Source: Siniperca chuatsi
Taxonomy: Eukaryota; Chordata; Actinopteri; Centrarchiformes; Sinipercidae
Assembly: GCF_020085105.1 (NCBI RefSeq)
Contig: NC_058046.1
Coordinates: 13,052,175-13,116,174 of the forward strand
Direction of reading: 5' to 3'
DNA: 64,000 nt
Shown here: positions 12,508-25,586 of the stretch, piece by piece
How the letters are laid out: each line of letters begins with the position of its first letter
Position numbering within the stretch: position 1 is the first letter of the stretch
Made by a program: the position numbers and the translations under genes
The notes under the pieces: generated by a model
What the model was told of the DNA's origin: nothing
Seen by the model: the letters and a program-made list of their open reading frames with translations, nothing else
Database searches by the model: none

Positions 12508-15500
12508 AATGATTATGAATGAACCACTGTCGATCACATTCTGGTTCTCAATCTAATCATGTTAATCTTTTGTTTGTGAAAATGATGAGGGAGAAGTAAA
12601 AGGCAAAACAAAGGGAGAGAACAGCTGCTATGCTCCCATCATCATGATTCACCTTAGTTACCTGGAAATAAACTATCCTTCACTGCTCAGGTCATTTTAC
12701 CGTGGATGTATGACATGTTTATATCATTTGAATGTTCTGGTTGTGCTGTATGAAGCACTTCCCTGTACTGAATTTTACATAAAATGTTACAGAAGTGATT
12801 TTAACTTGATTTTTACTTGCGCAACTCCAACCTACAAAAACACAACAGGCCAAATGGGAGAGCCAGCAGGCATCGAAGTGAGAGGAATTCAGTCGAGAAG
12901 CCCAAACTAAATACCCGGGCTCTGTTACCGCAATTCAAGAAAGGCATCTGGATGCAGCAATGCAGTTTTTTCCCCTTACTCTCATTCACTTCGACAGCCG
13001 ATGACGTTCGCTCGCCTGGCTTGGAATCTGCAACTACTGCCAGCAAGAGTTGTGAATGGGGAGGCAGGCAGAGGCACGCGAACACACACACACACACACA
13101 CACACACAATAAGCTTAGGGTCTACTGCACTGATGCTGCTCTCGTCAGAGTGGCTGGGTTCAGGTTACATTTAAACAAAGGAATGCACCCCCACACCCCT
13201 CATCTGCTAACACACACATAAATCTACAGTATACCCTTGTATTAAACCTGCTCACTCAGTCTACCTATACGTCAGCTAACATTAAAAAGACAAATCCAAA
13301 CAGATCTCACTGAAACAAACCGCCATGACAGGCTTGAATAACTTTGCAGAACTACTTTTTGATCTGGTGTGACCCCCCAACATCCTCAGCTGACAAAGAT
13401 CATACAGGCAGCAGAGCTCTTAAGATCAACACACCAGCGTTTCCTGCTGCTCTGACATGGCTAACAGTACTGTAGCTGTCAGATCATACTCAGATGACCG
13501 CGCTGGAGATCGGGGTGTTTCATTTCACAGCATACTCATCATCCATAAAGTATCTTCCGCAGAGACCGGAGAGCAGCTCCACAGGAAGATGGAGCTCGGA
13601 TGGCAGTAGCCCACTCAGTTTGTTATGTAACGATCAATTTGATTAAATAGCTTATGAGCTGGATCTGACTGATAGTGTATAATACCATTTGGCTTGATAT
13701 AAGATAACGGTCACTTAAGGAGCTGCTTCTTTTATTTTTGCAAATAAAACTGAGTTATATTTTCCACTCTATGATTAACACGAAACAGCATATTGATTGG
13801 CAATCCTTTTTGATCCAAAAGCTTTAACCCATCTAATCTAACCTACTAACCGCCCATATCTAGGTTCTCGTAATCAATGACTAGTTTTCACAAGGCTCTT
13901 GATGGTAAAACCCAGACCAGTGTTCAAAAGGTCAGCATTAAAGCCTTTAAATAATCCTTGGGCACCTCCAGGTCTTACTGGACTATCTGTGGTGATTGCA
14001 AATTCATTTAAGCAACTACACTTAGGGATTCTTTATTAAATAGGCGGTCTTAAGCTTGGGCTAACGTAACCAACACCTTCTCCGTCACAACCAGTACTGT
14101 CAGATCAGTCATCGCTGACACAGAGGAGCCAAAGAGCAATGCGAGGTTAGCACAGGGCCTGTTTTGCCACTCCTGGCCTGGAGATATAAATTTTATTTCT
14201 ACAATTCGCTGCCACTCGCTCTTGTTTAACTGATTTGGGAGGTGTGAGGATGCTGGCATAAAACACACCAAATATTGCAAGTATAAACTGGGCCTTCCTG
14301 TTGTGCGTCCCTGGGAGCATTTGGACAGAGGATGCGTGCCTCTTTGCTTCAGCCCTTGCTTGAGACGCACTCGCATAAACAAACAGGAATAAACACTCTT
14401 TATTAGCTCCATTCACATTCTCTCACTGTTGCTGGTACATGCCCTCAAATGAGCCTCTGTGTATACTGTACTCTGCCATACATATGAGTTAGAAGCAGGA
14501 GAGTTAGCACCAGCACACAGGGATCTGCACAGTCTTTGGCGTCGGGCCCTGTAAGATAAAACCTGTAATGATTCAGGCAGTTAAAGGACACTCACAACAA
14601 CCTGTGACATGTTTCAATGTGTGCAGTGCAACAAATTGTAACTCAACTGCTGATCTACTCCCACATGGCTGCATTTGTAGGGCCATTGATCGAGCTGCTG
14701 TGAAAGTCGTGCTTCAGCTATTAACTCAAAAGAACCATCTCATCCCGTAATGTGAACTTGTGAAAGGCCTTTTCTCTCCCACACACAAACAGGGCAGGGA
14801 CTGGATGAGCACCAATGGAGCAGCTGGGACAAGCAAGAACGTCATGGGTCATTAACGGCCCTTATTAATTCATGAAGCTTAATTCACCCAGCCCAGCCGT
14901 GCTCTGCTCCCATAAAACAAGCGTCCAGATTGACCAGCAGGCCTTAGCATCCTTCGTAAGGGTTTTGACAGCATGTCAGCTCCCTGTTTCACCTTATTAT
15001 TCCATTAATTCCCATGAAACTCTCTCTGCCCCCCCACCCCCGCCAAGTATGTCATCATTGTGAGATAAATGGAAGGAGCTGCCAGAGGAACACAGTCTTC
15101 TTCTGCGTCACCCCGCAACTCCACAGAGACTGTTGCCACATGAAACCACGTGCAACCAGAGTTGTGTATGCACTTGTGAGAGTGTGTGCATGTTTTACAG
15201 ACCACCAAACTGAGTTACTTAGAATGTAGAGTGCTGGTGAAAGAAGATTACATAATTTATTCAGGAAAAGATAGAAGTACAGAGTTCCAAGGAAGTATGG
15301 TGCTGGTGTTTTCATGGCGTCAGACTGCATGATGTTTACCTGCAGGCCTTCCTCCTGCCCTCAGCACGACCCTATCTTCCCTAAAAAAAGAGCCTTTAAT
15401 GACACTATGTACCTTTGTAGTCAAACTGCATCTGGCCTTCCCTGACATTGCACTGATAACCAGTCTCTTTCTGTGCAGGCCCCATACATAGATTTCAACA

Positions 15501-16129
15501 CCAGTCACGTCATCAGATCACCGTTCAAATGTCAGCCAGCCAGCCTACACTCATTTATTCCCTCTGTGAAAAGAGTTATTCCCTGCCTCAGCACGCATAA
15601 TGTTGCGAAAGAGCGGATTCATTTGCACAGATAGCGAAAGCGGATGTGGGAGGCAGATCCCCACCCCCCTCACATATGTGGGAAAACGCATATCATCTGT
15701 CAAAATCGGTGAGGATAAAATGATCCATGAGATTGATTTTAGGTTAAAACTGATCACCAGATGAATTGTTCTGAATGAGATGTGTTCGTGTTGTCTGTAA
15801 TATTGCACAAGACTTCTCTGTTACATCTGTGGGATTTACCTGCTACTGACCCGTACAGTCCACAGGCTACCTAGCGCCGTCATCATTACGATTATTCCCA
15901 CCTTTTCTGCATATTGAGCGCTAAATGTGACACAACCAAGCCTATTTACTATTTGCACTTATCTCCTTTATGTGTCAACTTACCCTCTCTCGCTTTTAGC
16001 AGTACAGTGTTGGCTACTATGTTCTCCAGCTCCATCAAAAAAAAAAAGAAATCCTAAATTCAGAGGTTTTCGGTACACAAGCGTCTGCAGCGAAAACAAC
16101 GTCCTTCAGCTTCTATTCTGTGTATATCT
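12508..16129. other. Gene-free stretch
   Basis: No supported gene. A (CA)n microsatellite lies at 13082-13108. A block at about 14850-14890 has three TTAAT/TAATT-type homeodomain core sites within 40 bases and looks more constrained than its surroundings, but this is only an impression. Confidence 0.5.
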
Positions 16130-16391
16130 TCTTCACTCCTCGTCGGTGTCCGAGCACATTTCCCTCATATCAAAGTCATCGGGGATAAGACAGGATGTCA
16201 TAGATTTGCTTGCAATGTAAGCTGGGCATGATTCTTGTTGTGGGCTGGAAGTGCGGCGCTGCATTTCTACTCCAATCGCCCCAAAACCATTCCATGCGTA
16301 ATTTGGCTGCGGAATCTCTCCGATGCATAAACTGTTCAAGTTTGAGGCACCGATGTATACAAACCGGGTCCTTTCAGCGGATTCTTTACAG
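16130..16391 (-). other. Possible terminal coding exon, unidentified
   Basis: On the minus strand an open frame of about 88 codons ends in a stop at about 16130-16132, with a C-terminus reading DMREMCSDTDEE. A possible 3' splice site at about 16391 (GGTAG then T) would match the phase left by the exon at 17201-17384. I recognise no family. Several other frames are open through this moderately CpG-rich stretch, which weakens the case. It could equally be non-coding. Confidence 0.2.
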
Positions 16392-17200
16392 CGGTACACC
16401 AGGACACTACCAGCTTTACATTACAACAGCAGGGGTTGGTTGAGCGCACCAGAGAGGACACCAGCGCGCCCCCCTCCTCAGTCGGTGCGTAATCAAAATG
16501 GGCTGGGCCTCTCTGACACAGCTGCGTCAAGCCAGCGACAGAAACAACTCCACCAGAAGTTAAGCTAATTTGTCAGCAAAATAAAATCATATTACCAGTA
16601 CTACTTATTCTGGCAGGGCCCCGTGCTGCATTATAGGTAGAAACAGAAGTTGGTAGATGAAAAAAAAATGCTGACACACAAGCGTCGATATTAAAATCCA
16701 CTTTTTCTGTGTCCTTTCACTGAAGCTGTTATGGTCCTTCTTAAACATGTCTTTGTCATGTCCCCCGACTCTCAACAACTCATCTTTATGATATGGTGAT
16801 GTCAGCAAACTCCCAGCATAGATCCAACCGATATAATGCACGTCTTGTTGTAAAGCCACGCAAATGTTTGTCCTCTTCTTTCTCTTGGTTTAAACTTCAC
16901 ATTGTATATTGCATTGACACAAAATAGGGTAAAATTTGCCACTTACTGTAGTAGTGGATATGGAGTGGGGGGAAAAAGGCAAAGTCGCCCTCTGGTGGTA
17001 GAATTTCTTACATGATTTACTCCACTGTGTTGGCCCTTTTCACAGAAGACATGTTGACACACTGCTGAGGTTTACAGATGATGCCATGAGCCATGATTGC
17101 AAAACTAAATAGGTCCGTATGGCTGTAAGTATTTATTCTACAACACTTCTGTCTGGGCCATATTCAGATGAGTAAAGCTGCGTTTCCTTTCCTTTCCTAC

Positions 17201-17384
17201 CTTTGGAGGAATTCAGTGCGTTTCCACCCAGGGATCAGGGTCAAGTTCACCTCTTCCATGTTGGTGGCACCAGAGAAGTTAGGATCCAAACCCTGAGATC
17301 CCAGCGAGTGCATACATGCATCCTGTAACATGATCATTGTCGATTTGAGTTGGAGGCTCATATCTTCCATCCCTTCCGGGTGAC
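17201..17384 (-). other. Possible internal coding exon, unidentified
   Basis: On the minus strand an open frame is bounded by a plausible acceptor (CTGCTTTTAG, then GTCACCC) and donor (CTCCAAAG, then GTAGGA). That gives a 184-bp exon with 60 complete codons and two spare bases at each end. The peptide includes LKSTMIMLQDACMHSLG and then EEVNLTLIPGWKRTEFLQ. I do not recognise it. The gene next to LSM1 in human is STAR, but this peptide does not resemble StAR. Its neighbours give no help, and an exon by chance is possible. Confidence 0.3.
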
Positions 17385-18705
17385 CTAAAAGCAGTGTGTA
17401 CATGATGTATACTGTGGGTTATAACTCCATGAAAATGTTTATGTAACGAATAAAACATCCCCCAGAAATGTTCATATAGCTTTGGCACACTTGTATGGGA
17501 ATGAACCTTGAGGGCAGTTTGCTCGATACTGTTGAGACAAATCTTATTCCCCATTTCAAACCCTAATGACTACAGTGGCATAGCTAGAAAATAAAGACTC
17601 CCTTTGTGTGGCCCCTACAATCCCAAGCATGTAGAACCCCTGCTCAACTTTTGCCCTCCTGATTCATTTTAGGTCCATGCAACTCCCACTTTAATGAATT
17701 TTGTGGCGTTAAGGAGTTTTATTTTGAAGTTTGCCCAGAATTCGTAGTTACTTACAGCTTGACATCTTTCTAGAAACGTTTTTTTTTCCTGCATGCAGAC
17801 TGCTGTACAGTGTTCACAGAAAAAAAAAACAACTCATACATTGAATCGCGGCGGAAGGCTAATTCACGTGGTACCATGATAACTCGTTCAGCAGTTCATA
17901 CCGCCACCCTGCCTCCTGTTGCAGCCAGTGAAAAGGGCGAACTGAGGCGGTCTGTTATATATTAACTCACTGTATCCGTCCAAACGATTAACAAGCTTGT
18001 TATTGACTGATGAAAGCAGACAAGATCGATTTCTCCAGACGCGCTCTTATCTTTATAAATGGGATACGAGGTAGTCCGATGCACGGATATATAATGCCTG
18101 CCTAAATTGAATTATCAGGTTTCCTTTCCTCACAGATGGCATAACAAATGCACGAGTCTCACGTTTGGTGTCACATTGCAGTGTGCGACGTGGTCTGCAT
18201 GTTGGGACTGTGGCGCCATCACACAGAACCAGAAGGTCCTAGCAGTGGCTGCTATGGGCCCAAAATTGACCCAAATATTTCAGCCTTTAATGCCTTTTTA
18301 ATGCATTAAACACAGCAGCGCGAGTAAAACAGAATGGGCAACATGGTCAGATAAGATCAGTGAAGACACATAGCAAGCCTTCTGTAATGAAAAACTAAAC
18401 TCTTTAATGGAGCATAGCAAGTAGTTTTTTGTCAATAGCAGGCCCACATATCTCCAAATAAAAAGACTCACCATATCAGTGACAGAATACAAAGTGCTGC
18501 TGTAAAATAAATGCTAAATTGCCAACAAAATTATCTTAGACAAACACATGAGTTTTCCATTTTGCTGTCATGATCTGCAAAACTGAGAGCAGCTATCACA
18601 TTTTTTTCTCCCTCCAAATAATTCAAATTAAATTCATACAGTACACTACAGTATATAGGCCCAGCATGATGCAGCCTTGTACACCCATGTCAAAAAACAA
18701 CAACA

Positions 18706-18726
18706 AAAAAAAAAAAAAAAAAAAAA
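18706..18726. repeat. Poly(A) tract
   Basis: An uninterrupted run of about 21 A lies just beyond the lsm1 stop codon. On the lsm1 sense strand it is a U-run in the 3' UTR or flank. Confidence 0.9.
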
Positions 18727-18819
18727 CAAAACCCCACACTCTCATGCTCTCTCAAACTCAACATAAAACATCTCAGTCCAATATAAACTAAGAAAGAGGC
18801 TCTTGGAATCAAGGCGGCA

Positions 18820-21157
18820 TTAGTATTCGTCTAAGTTATCAGCTTTGGGGACGGAAAGGCCTCGGTCCTTCAGGACCTGCATTTTGACTTTCTCTGTCTC
18901 CTGTTTGGCTTGCTGCTGCAACCGCTGTTCCTCCAGAATCTCTTCAATGGAGACCTGCTGCAGGAGTGTGTCGCAGGGCTTATCCACATCCTACAGAGAC
19001 AGGGACAACATTTCATCAGTCACCGGCTTGTAACAGATAAACACATAAAATATTATGTATACACACCTCAAACAAACCTGAATGTGTGTGGTGCACCCAC
19101 TGTATTGCATTAGCAGCGACTCAAGCTTCTAGCATGTTTAAACAGCAAACTGTTCACTCCTAACCTCCCATGACAACTTCAGCTTAAGTTTTAGCACAAG
19201 AACCTTTTTAAACATACAGTATGCAAATATTGTCCTGTTGATACTGACTTGCCAATGTTGGCCAAATGTGATCATCCAATATCTCACTGGATATGTCTGA
19301 AAAAGGCACCAGATCCTACTCAACCACAAGCCACTGAATCTCCACCCACATCAGCAATTAAAAACAGAAATAAAATTAATGATGAGTAATAAATGGATAA
19401 TGAAATTAAACTGAAATGGCAATTATCAGGCTAATGCAAACCTCTCCTACCACAAAAGATGTTAACATCTTCAGGAGCACTGAGCTTGACAACAGTGTAT
19501 TGATGCCTTGTGTCTGTTGTGAAACAGACACATGACACCCATAGCTTCTATGCATCTATTCTTCTTTGATTACATGAAGTGCTATATGCAGCATACTGTA
19601 CATCCTCTGCAGCTGTAGAGGCTGTACTGCTGTCAAAATGCAGAATTGTGACTGAATGCAAGATGCATATTTATAATAGAGTGAGATATGGAGTCTGGGT
19701 TCATGGGTCAAGTTTGCGCTGCGTGCAGGCCTATAATGTTCTTTGCATGATCTCACACACATTAAAGATGCATGATGATGACAAAAATCTAATATTACGC
19801 ATGTTTCCGTTACTAGAACTCTTCTTTAATGTTGTTAATAAGAGCCTGTTTAAGTGGCTAAGCAAAAATTTAATTTTTCTGTAGGTTTGAGATATCTCAG
19901 ACTGCGTTTTTATTTTGTCTAGTTTACAGCATTTTACAGTCCATCAAGATGGCAGATGGATTTATACGTTACAGCTTGTGTGAGCTCCAGCCAGTTTTCA
20001 CCAGCAATGAAGGAGGCTGCATAAAACACATCTCACCATCCCATCTTCCATGTACCAACATGGCTGAGTCTGCATCCTTGTTTACAAAACAAGTGATGTT
20101 ATAATAAAGAGTCTTATTTGCCGTCAAATAAAAAAATGATTTATTAGAAAGCAGCAGACCTGATGCGTTCTCATTTAGGCCTACTTGTGTGTAACCTTGT
20201 GACTTACAGCTTTAAAAAATAAAACTATAGGTTAGCTCAGATAAATAGGCTGCGTTCATAAGCATTATGTCCACCTGTTGTTTCCCAGCAACCTGGCAGC
20301 ATTAAAACAATATCTAGAATAGGCAATAAAAAATTTGAATAAACAATAATCTCATCTTTTAAATTTGTATGCACCCTTGGCCAAATGTGTTATGTGAACC
20401 TCCACGCCAACTCATTACTATAAAATTTAATGTAATGTGTGAATGACATAATTTTGACTGAGGTCAAATTAATATTATTATTATTAGTAATTGCTCACTA
20501 GCTACTGTTGTGTGTCATTTCAGCTACTTATATAATTCCAACACACACACAAAAATAAAAGAAGGACATTCCCACTTACTATCTCTCCAAGCAGCACCAC
20601 ATTCTCTCCTCTCACAATGAATATTCCTCTGGGGATGTCACCAAATTTCTTCCCCACATGGATGCGCTCAACTGTCTGATGAAAAACTAAATTGGCTGGG
20701 GGACAAGAGAAACAGGTAAGAGAATACAGTGCAGTGTTATATAGAATCACACTTCAGACAAAAGATGAAAACATCAGATGGTGGGAATCTATGAAGATTT
20801 GAATTGAGGAATTAGCTGGAAATGCTTTGGCTTGTGTTTTGCACACTATAAGAGTAAAAATAAGTGGGAGATAATTAAATGAGTTATACCAAACTGATCA
20901 ATGCTTCTGAGGTAACCGATCAGTGTTCTGCCATCTCGGAGCAGCACCAGGTGCTTCTCTGCAGGATACAACCAACACAAGCATGTTTAATTCTAATATT
21001 AAACGGTTACAAATCATCCAGTTTGTGTAAAACACGATGCCACATCTTGAAAACGATTTTCCACGAAACCATCTCTATCTGCGAGGGAGTGGACCCTCCT
21101 CTCCAACTTACTGTCGATGTCGTCAATGAGGCTTGCCGTCCCTGGTACGTAGTTCAT
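18820..21157 (-). CDS. lsm1: LSM1, mRNA-decay Sm-like protein
   Basis: LSM1 is the cytoplasm-specific subunit of the LSM1-7 ring. The ring binds oligoadenylated mRNA 3' ends and, with PAT1, promotes decapping in P-bodies. Four minus-strand coding exons join in frame: 21157-21112, 20958-20890, 20695-20580 and 18990-18820, giving 133 residues, the usual length. The start reads MNYVPGTASLIDDIDKKHLV. The Sm1 motif follows (LVLLRDGRTLIGYLRSIDQF, residues ~19-38), then Sm2 (IFIVRGENVVLLGEI), and an acidic-basic C-terminal helix ending PKADNLDEY. All introns are GT-AG. bag4 starts about 0.9 kb away on the other strand, the same divergent arrangement as in human. Identification is firm. Confidence 0.96.
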
Positions 21158-22067
21158 CTTGGGCTGCTGTTTATTTGCTTCTTGTATCTTTATGTAACGT
21201 CAAGCCATGAATGTTTCAAAATATGTTTCTTTTAAGAAGAGCACAGGAAGCGTCTTATACACGCCCGGGTTACACTTCCTGTAGACCTTTAACCCTTTGA
21301 GCGCTACAACCCAATTACATTTCTGTTCATTAACCTTTTAGGACCGGGGCCTTAAAAACACATCTCTAAATAAATGTAACACCAAAGACGGAACGTTTTT
21401 GAAGATTAAAATATAAGTTAATATTGAAAAAATATATGATATTTTTATGACGTTTTTCCTATTGGCTAAATGCGTCTCCTGACGCACATGCGACACCAAA
21501 GATCGTACATGTACAAGCGACACTACAGATTCGGAATAATTCAACGCTTGTGTAGCCATAACGTTATCCAAATTAAATTACATTTTTCATGCAAACTTCA
21601 CCAAAACAGTAGACCTTCCGCATAATCTCACATCTTTATGCAGTATGAGCATACAGTAAATAAAATGACAGCAGATCCAAGCGTCCCTCACCCCGTAATG
21701 ACGTTCGTGTTGCCAGAAAATAGCGGCAGAGTGAGAGCTCTGTAGTTTCACTCATGCCCGTCATTAAAGAGACAGGACTGGATTGCCCGAGCTCGGCGTC
21801 ATTCAATCATTTCCTGATTTCAATCAGGCGGTCGCTACTTCGGTAGAAAAACGGCAACATTGTTGTTAGCAGTTTGGTCCAACTGACGGCTCAGATAAGT
21901 AACGTTAGGCTTGTTAAAGGCTTGTTTTTTTTGCAATGGCAGATGACAGGACGGCTTCCGGGGAACGCGCTTAGCTGATGCATCCTCATCAAATGCAGTC
22001 GAATCTGAAATCTGGCTGGCCCTCGACTTGCAACTCGGAAAATAATCACGGAAACTGGAATAACACA
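21158..22067. promoter_or_regulatory. Divergent lsm1-bag4 promoter region
   Basis: The two initiator codons are only ~910 bp apart and point away from each other, so both promoters and 5' leaders must lie here. CpGs are more frequent than in the flanks, and CRE-like TGACG cores occur around 21470-21510 and 21700. A short upstream frame on the bag4 side opens at about 21936 with ATGGCAGATGAC and stops after 12 codons. No TATA box is obvious, as expected for housekeeping promoters. Transcription start sites are not visible. Confidence 0.55.
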
Positions 22068-24566
22068 ATGGTTAGTGAGTGGATACAGCGTAGACAAATC
22101 CTCAGGGCTTGCCCGCTGTCTTTGAGTGTGTTTAATTTTCAAAAAACGACCTGAGTTTGTGCAGAAAAACATTGTTACCCAGCTAGCCTGCGTAATGTTA
22201 GATCTCTGTTCAAGCTAGCTGGATGGCTAACGGAGCTAGCTGGCATTATGTAATAGTTAACGCTGCACTGCTAGTTCAGCTGTTGCTCGAGTTTGTCGCG
22301 GTTATCTTGGCGTGACAACACTGCTAATAGTACTGCAGTTGTGGCTAAAACATAATTTACATGTTTACGCATCTTCCCTCAAATATTAAGCGTGGTTCGT
22401 ATTCGGTTAACTATACAACATTTATCTGCTTTGGGCAAAACTGGCTCATTAAGCAATAAGTGAGTCAGTGGCACTGTTTAACGTTACTCAGTTACTGTAT
22501 TTTCTGGTATAGGCGGTGGTGTTGGAAGCATGTGGTTTACAGTTTCCTATGTTAGCTTGTACTAAGGACAGTTCAGATTATAAATAGAACCACTCCTGGA
22601 ACTTAAATAAACTGTCCTGTGTGTTATTCTGTGTTCACAGGACGCTCCTCAGTATCCAGGCTACCCTTCACACTACTGGTATCCCCAGTCTCATTCCACA
22701 GGACACTATGCAAATACCTATCCTTCGGGGTCAGATGTTCAGCCACAGTACAATCCACAGGTAAATCCGAGGGTATACATTACGAGTAAATCTACTCATT
22801 ATCTTAGGTCTCTAAATGCTTTCACCTTTCACTCACATTTTGTAACAGTCAGCTACTGTGTTGAGATGGTAATATACTTTTCAACTCAGACAATGGCATT
22901 TCTCATAATTAATCTCCCCTCTTGTGCTTTCCATGTAGGTAATGCCTGGAGGTTATCCAAATGGCCATGGTGTCTACAGCCCAGCGCAGAGTCAATATTC
23001 AACAAGTGGTTTCCACCCATCCAACCCTTTTTATTGTGCTGACCCTCAGAGACCTGCTCCAGGTCCTTATCCTAACCAGGGCTGTCCAGCAGATCAGAGC
23101 AGTGGGCCTTCTGGGCAGCCACACTCTCAACACCAACATCATCACTATCCAGGTCCACACTGTCAAGGGGTGAGTTTAGTCAAATGTCGGAAATTGTAGT
23201 TGCCAAATTTAACATTACAGTTGATTCTCTGACTGTGAAATACCACGCAGTGATATTAGTCATGAAGATAATTTAACCACCCAAAAGAAAGTGAATATTT
23301 TTGGAAATACTACATGTACCTGTCCTGCCTCTGCTCTCAGGGTCCTGGATATCCTCCTGGACCGTACCCTCACTACAGTGAAGGTGGTCATGCATTGCCT
23401 CCAAACCCCCCATACCCCACTGGCCAGCCTCTCCACCCAAGCTCTCAGGCCGATGCGTGGGCGCACTCGGGTGCATATGCCCCCTCACAGCAGCAATGGC
23501 AGCCAGGCCAGCAACCTCCACAAAACCACTACGGAAATCCTGCCCGTCCTCCGCATCCTCCAGCATGGCCAGGGACTGGAACTGGCGCTCCACCACCTTA
23601 CCAACCCAAGGTATGAATCTGCAGCTATTTCAATGTGGTTTTCATTTTCCAAAAGATTCTTTGGTATTGTTAATTAAGTGAGGAAAATGGAAAGAGAAGT
23701 TGATATAAGACAGAATTAAATGCACAAAGTATTACAATCACAGGAGACGGTGCAGTTTAAAACAAAGAAAATGTCATTGATACGTTTAGATAAGGTACAA
23801 TCACTCTTGTTTTGATTTGAATTTAATCTAAAAATATCAGGTGACATGTCTGGTTTGTATATAAGCAGTAATGATAGCAAAACACACAAAAGACATGAAA
23901 CGCACAAGAGCTCTTCTCATTTTAAGTATGGTCATACAGTAATGTGGTTTTATCAGATTTGGAGAATTAGATCTCAAACACCAAAATACCAGGTTTCACT
24001 ACAGTATAGGCATAGAATATTTGAGTCAATCAATACAATTTATAAATGGTGTGCTTCTATGGTATTGAGCATTAGCAAACACAATCTTTTGTTTTGTGTT
24101 ACTGAAGGACCAACAGCACCAACGTGCCCCACAAGTGGGACCTAAACCTAGGCCAACGCCATCCCTGAATCCCCCCAGTGGAAAGCCTGCCGAAATAAGT
24201 TCACCTCCCCAAATGTACAACAAAACTGGGAGAGGTGAGCCTAATCCTTTGCAAGGTGAGCCCCCGCCCTTGGCCCCGGCTCCAGCTCCAGGCCAGGCTG
24301 GACCTCAGCCCCTGAGCCATAACCCCGGCCTAGCTAAAGTCCAACAGGTCATGGCCAGAGTGCTACTACTTCAGGAAGATGTTGATGAGTTTGTTGGCAG
24401 AAAGACGGACAAGAGTTATCGGTGTCTGGAGGAACTGCTGACCAAAGAGCTGCTGGAGCTGGACTCTGTGGAGACTCAGGGACAAGAGAACGTCCGGCAA
24501 GCTCGGAAGGAGGCTGTACAGAGGATCCAGGCCATTCTGGACCAGCTGGAGAAGAAAGCCTTCTGA
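22068..24566 (+). CDS. bag4: BAG4 / silencer of death domains
   Basis: BAG4 (SODD) is an Hsp70 nucleotide-exchange co-chaperone that also binds the death domains of TNFR1 and DR3. Exons: 22068-22070, 22641-22760, 22939-23169, 23341-23610 and 24108-24566, giving 360 residues against 457 in human. The proposed ATG is the last codon of exon 1 (aacacaATG, then donor gttagt), and exon 2 continues DAPQYPGYPSHYWYPQ. The N-terminal ~280 residues are Pro/Tyr/Gly/Gln-rich and disordered. The BAG domain occupies ~283-358, with the typical VDEFVGRKTDKSYRCLEELL and TKELLELDSVET, ending LEKKAF. Next to lsm1 as in human. The start is inferred; the rest is firm. Confidence 0.93.
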
Positions 24567-25555
24567 ACTGGACTTATTTATTGGTTTGTGGGTCACTAGG
24601 TCTTGCTGTTTTCTTCTTCCAGATCTTCCATGGACACAATGAGGGGTCTAGTCTTGTTCCTAGGAGCTGTGTTATCTGTAGGCTGTTTCCATCCCAATGA
24701 TATAAAATGTCTAAACTAAGCTGCACCGACCCAAGAACAAGATAGAGCAATTACTGGTACATGGAATCAACCTCTAAAGCCTAATTATGCTGGTATAAGT
24801 GATATGATGATATTCGAAGTGCAGACTGATGGTTGTACATATCATAAGTGACTTTTAGCCTCAGTGAGTGACTGACTGTGCTGGCTACACAACCTGACAC
24901 TGTTGCTCAGCTTATCTTTTATGTCATGCCTTTGCCAGCATAATGCAGGGCAGCGTCACTGGAAGATGAATTGATTTAGTGCCACATAAGAACTGTTAGT
25001 TGTCTCTAACCTGTGATACAGATTCAAATTATCGTCATGCAGTCCCTGAGAATTGTGGGTCCTACATCTAACAACACATGCACTTCGTTAGCTGTCTATT
25101 ACATTTCACAGTCCATTTTGCATGATCATAATCATCACCCCGATAGAGACCATACACTTAGTTGCCGATAGTCACTTCCGTGTCTCTGCAGGAATAGGTG
25201 CAATGCTTTCCTTTTCAATTGTGCTCCCAGCCCCGCATGCACTGTAATGTCAGACAAGCACTCCATACAGTCACGACATCTCCAAGCTCATAATTGGGCT
25301 TAGAAAGTAGCAGATTAGTGAAAACCCCCTAAAGATTGCTGTCACCATTATTACATCTTTTGGATGAAATTGCTTCCTAAGTGCGGACCTAGAATCAGAC
25401 CTAATTATGAATGCCATGTATTTCACTCTAGGAACTGCTGTTATTATAGATACATGAGGACAAGTTTAAGAATTACTTGAAAAGGTGTTAAATTATGTTC
25501 GATCTATCCCTTTTTGAACACTTAGGAAGATAAATAAATAAATATAAATTAAAAA

Positions 25556-25586
<31 letters not shown>

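Noticed and set aside
12813-13221. 134-codon plus and 98-codon minus frames
   Set aside because: Both run through a (CA)n microsatellite and show no domain.
14050-14416. 120-codon minus-strand frame
   Set aside because: No recognisable domain, a second frame open over the same bases, and no splice sites of quality.
23260-23677. Long frames overlapping bag4 exon 4 in other phases and on the minus strand
   Set aside because: Shadows of the GC-rich, Pro-rich bag4 exon.
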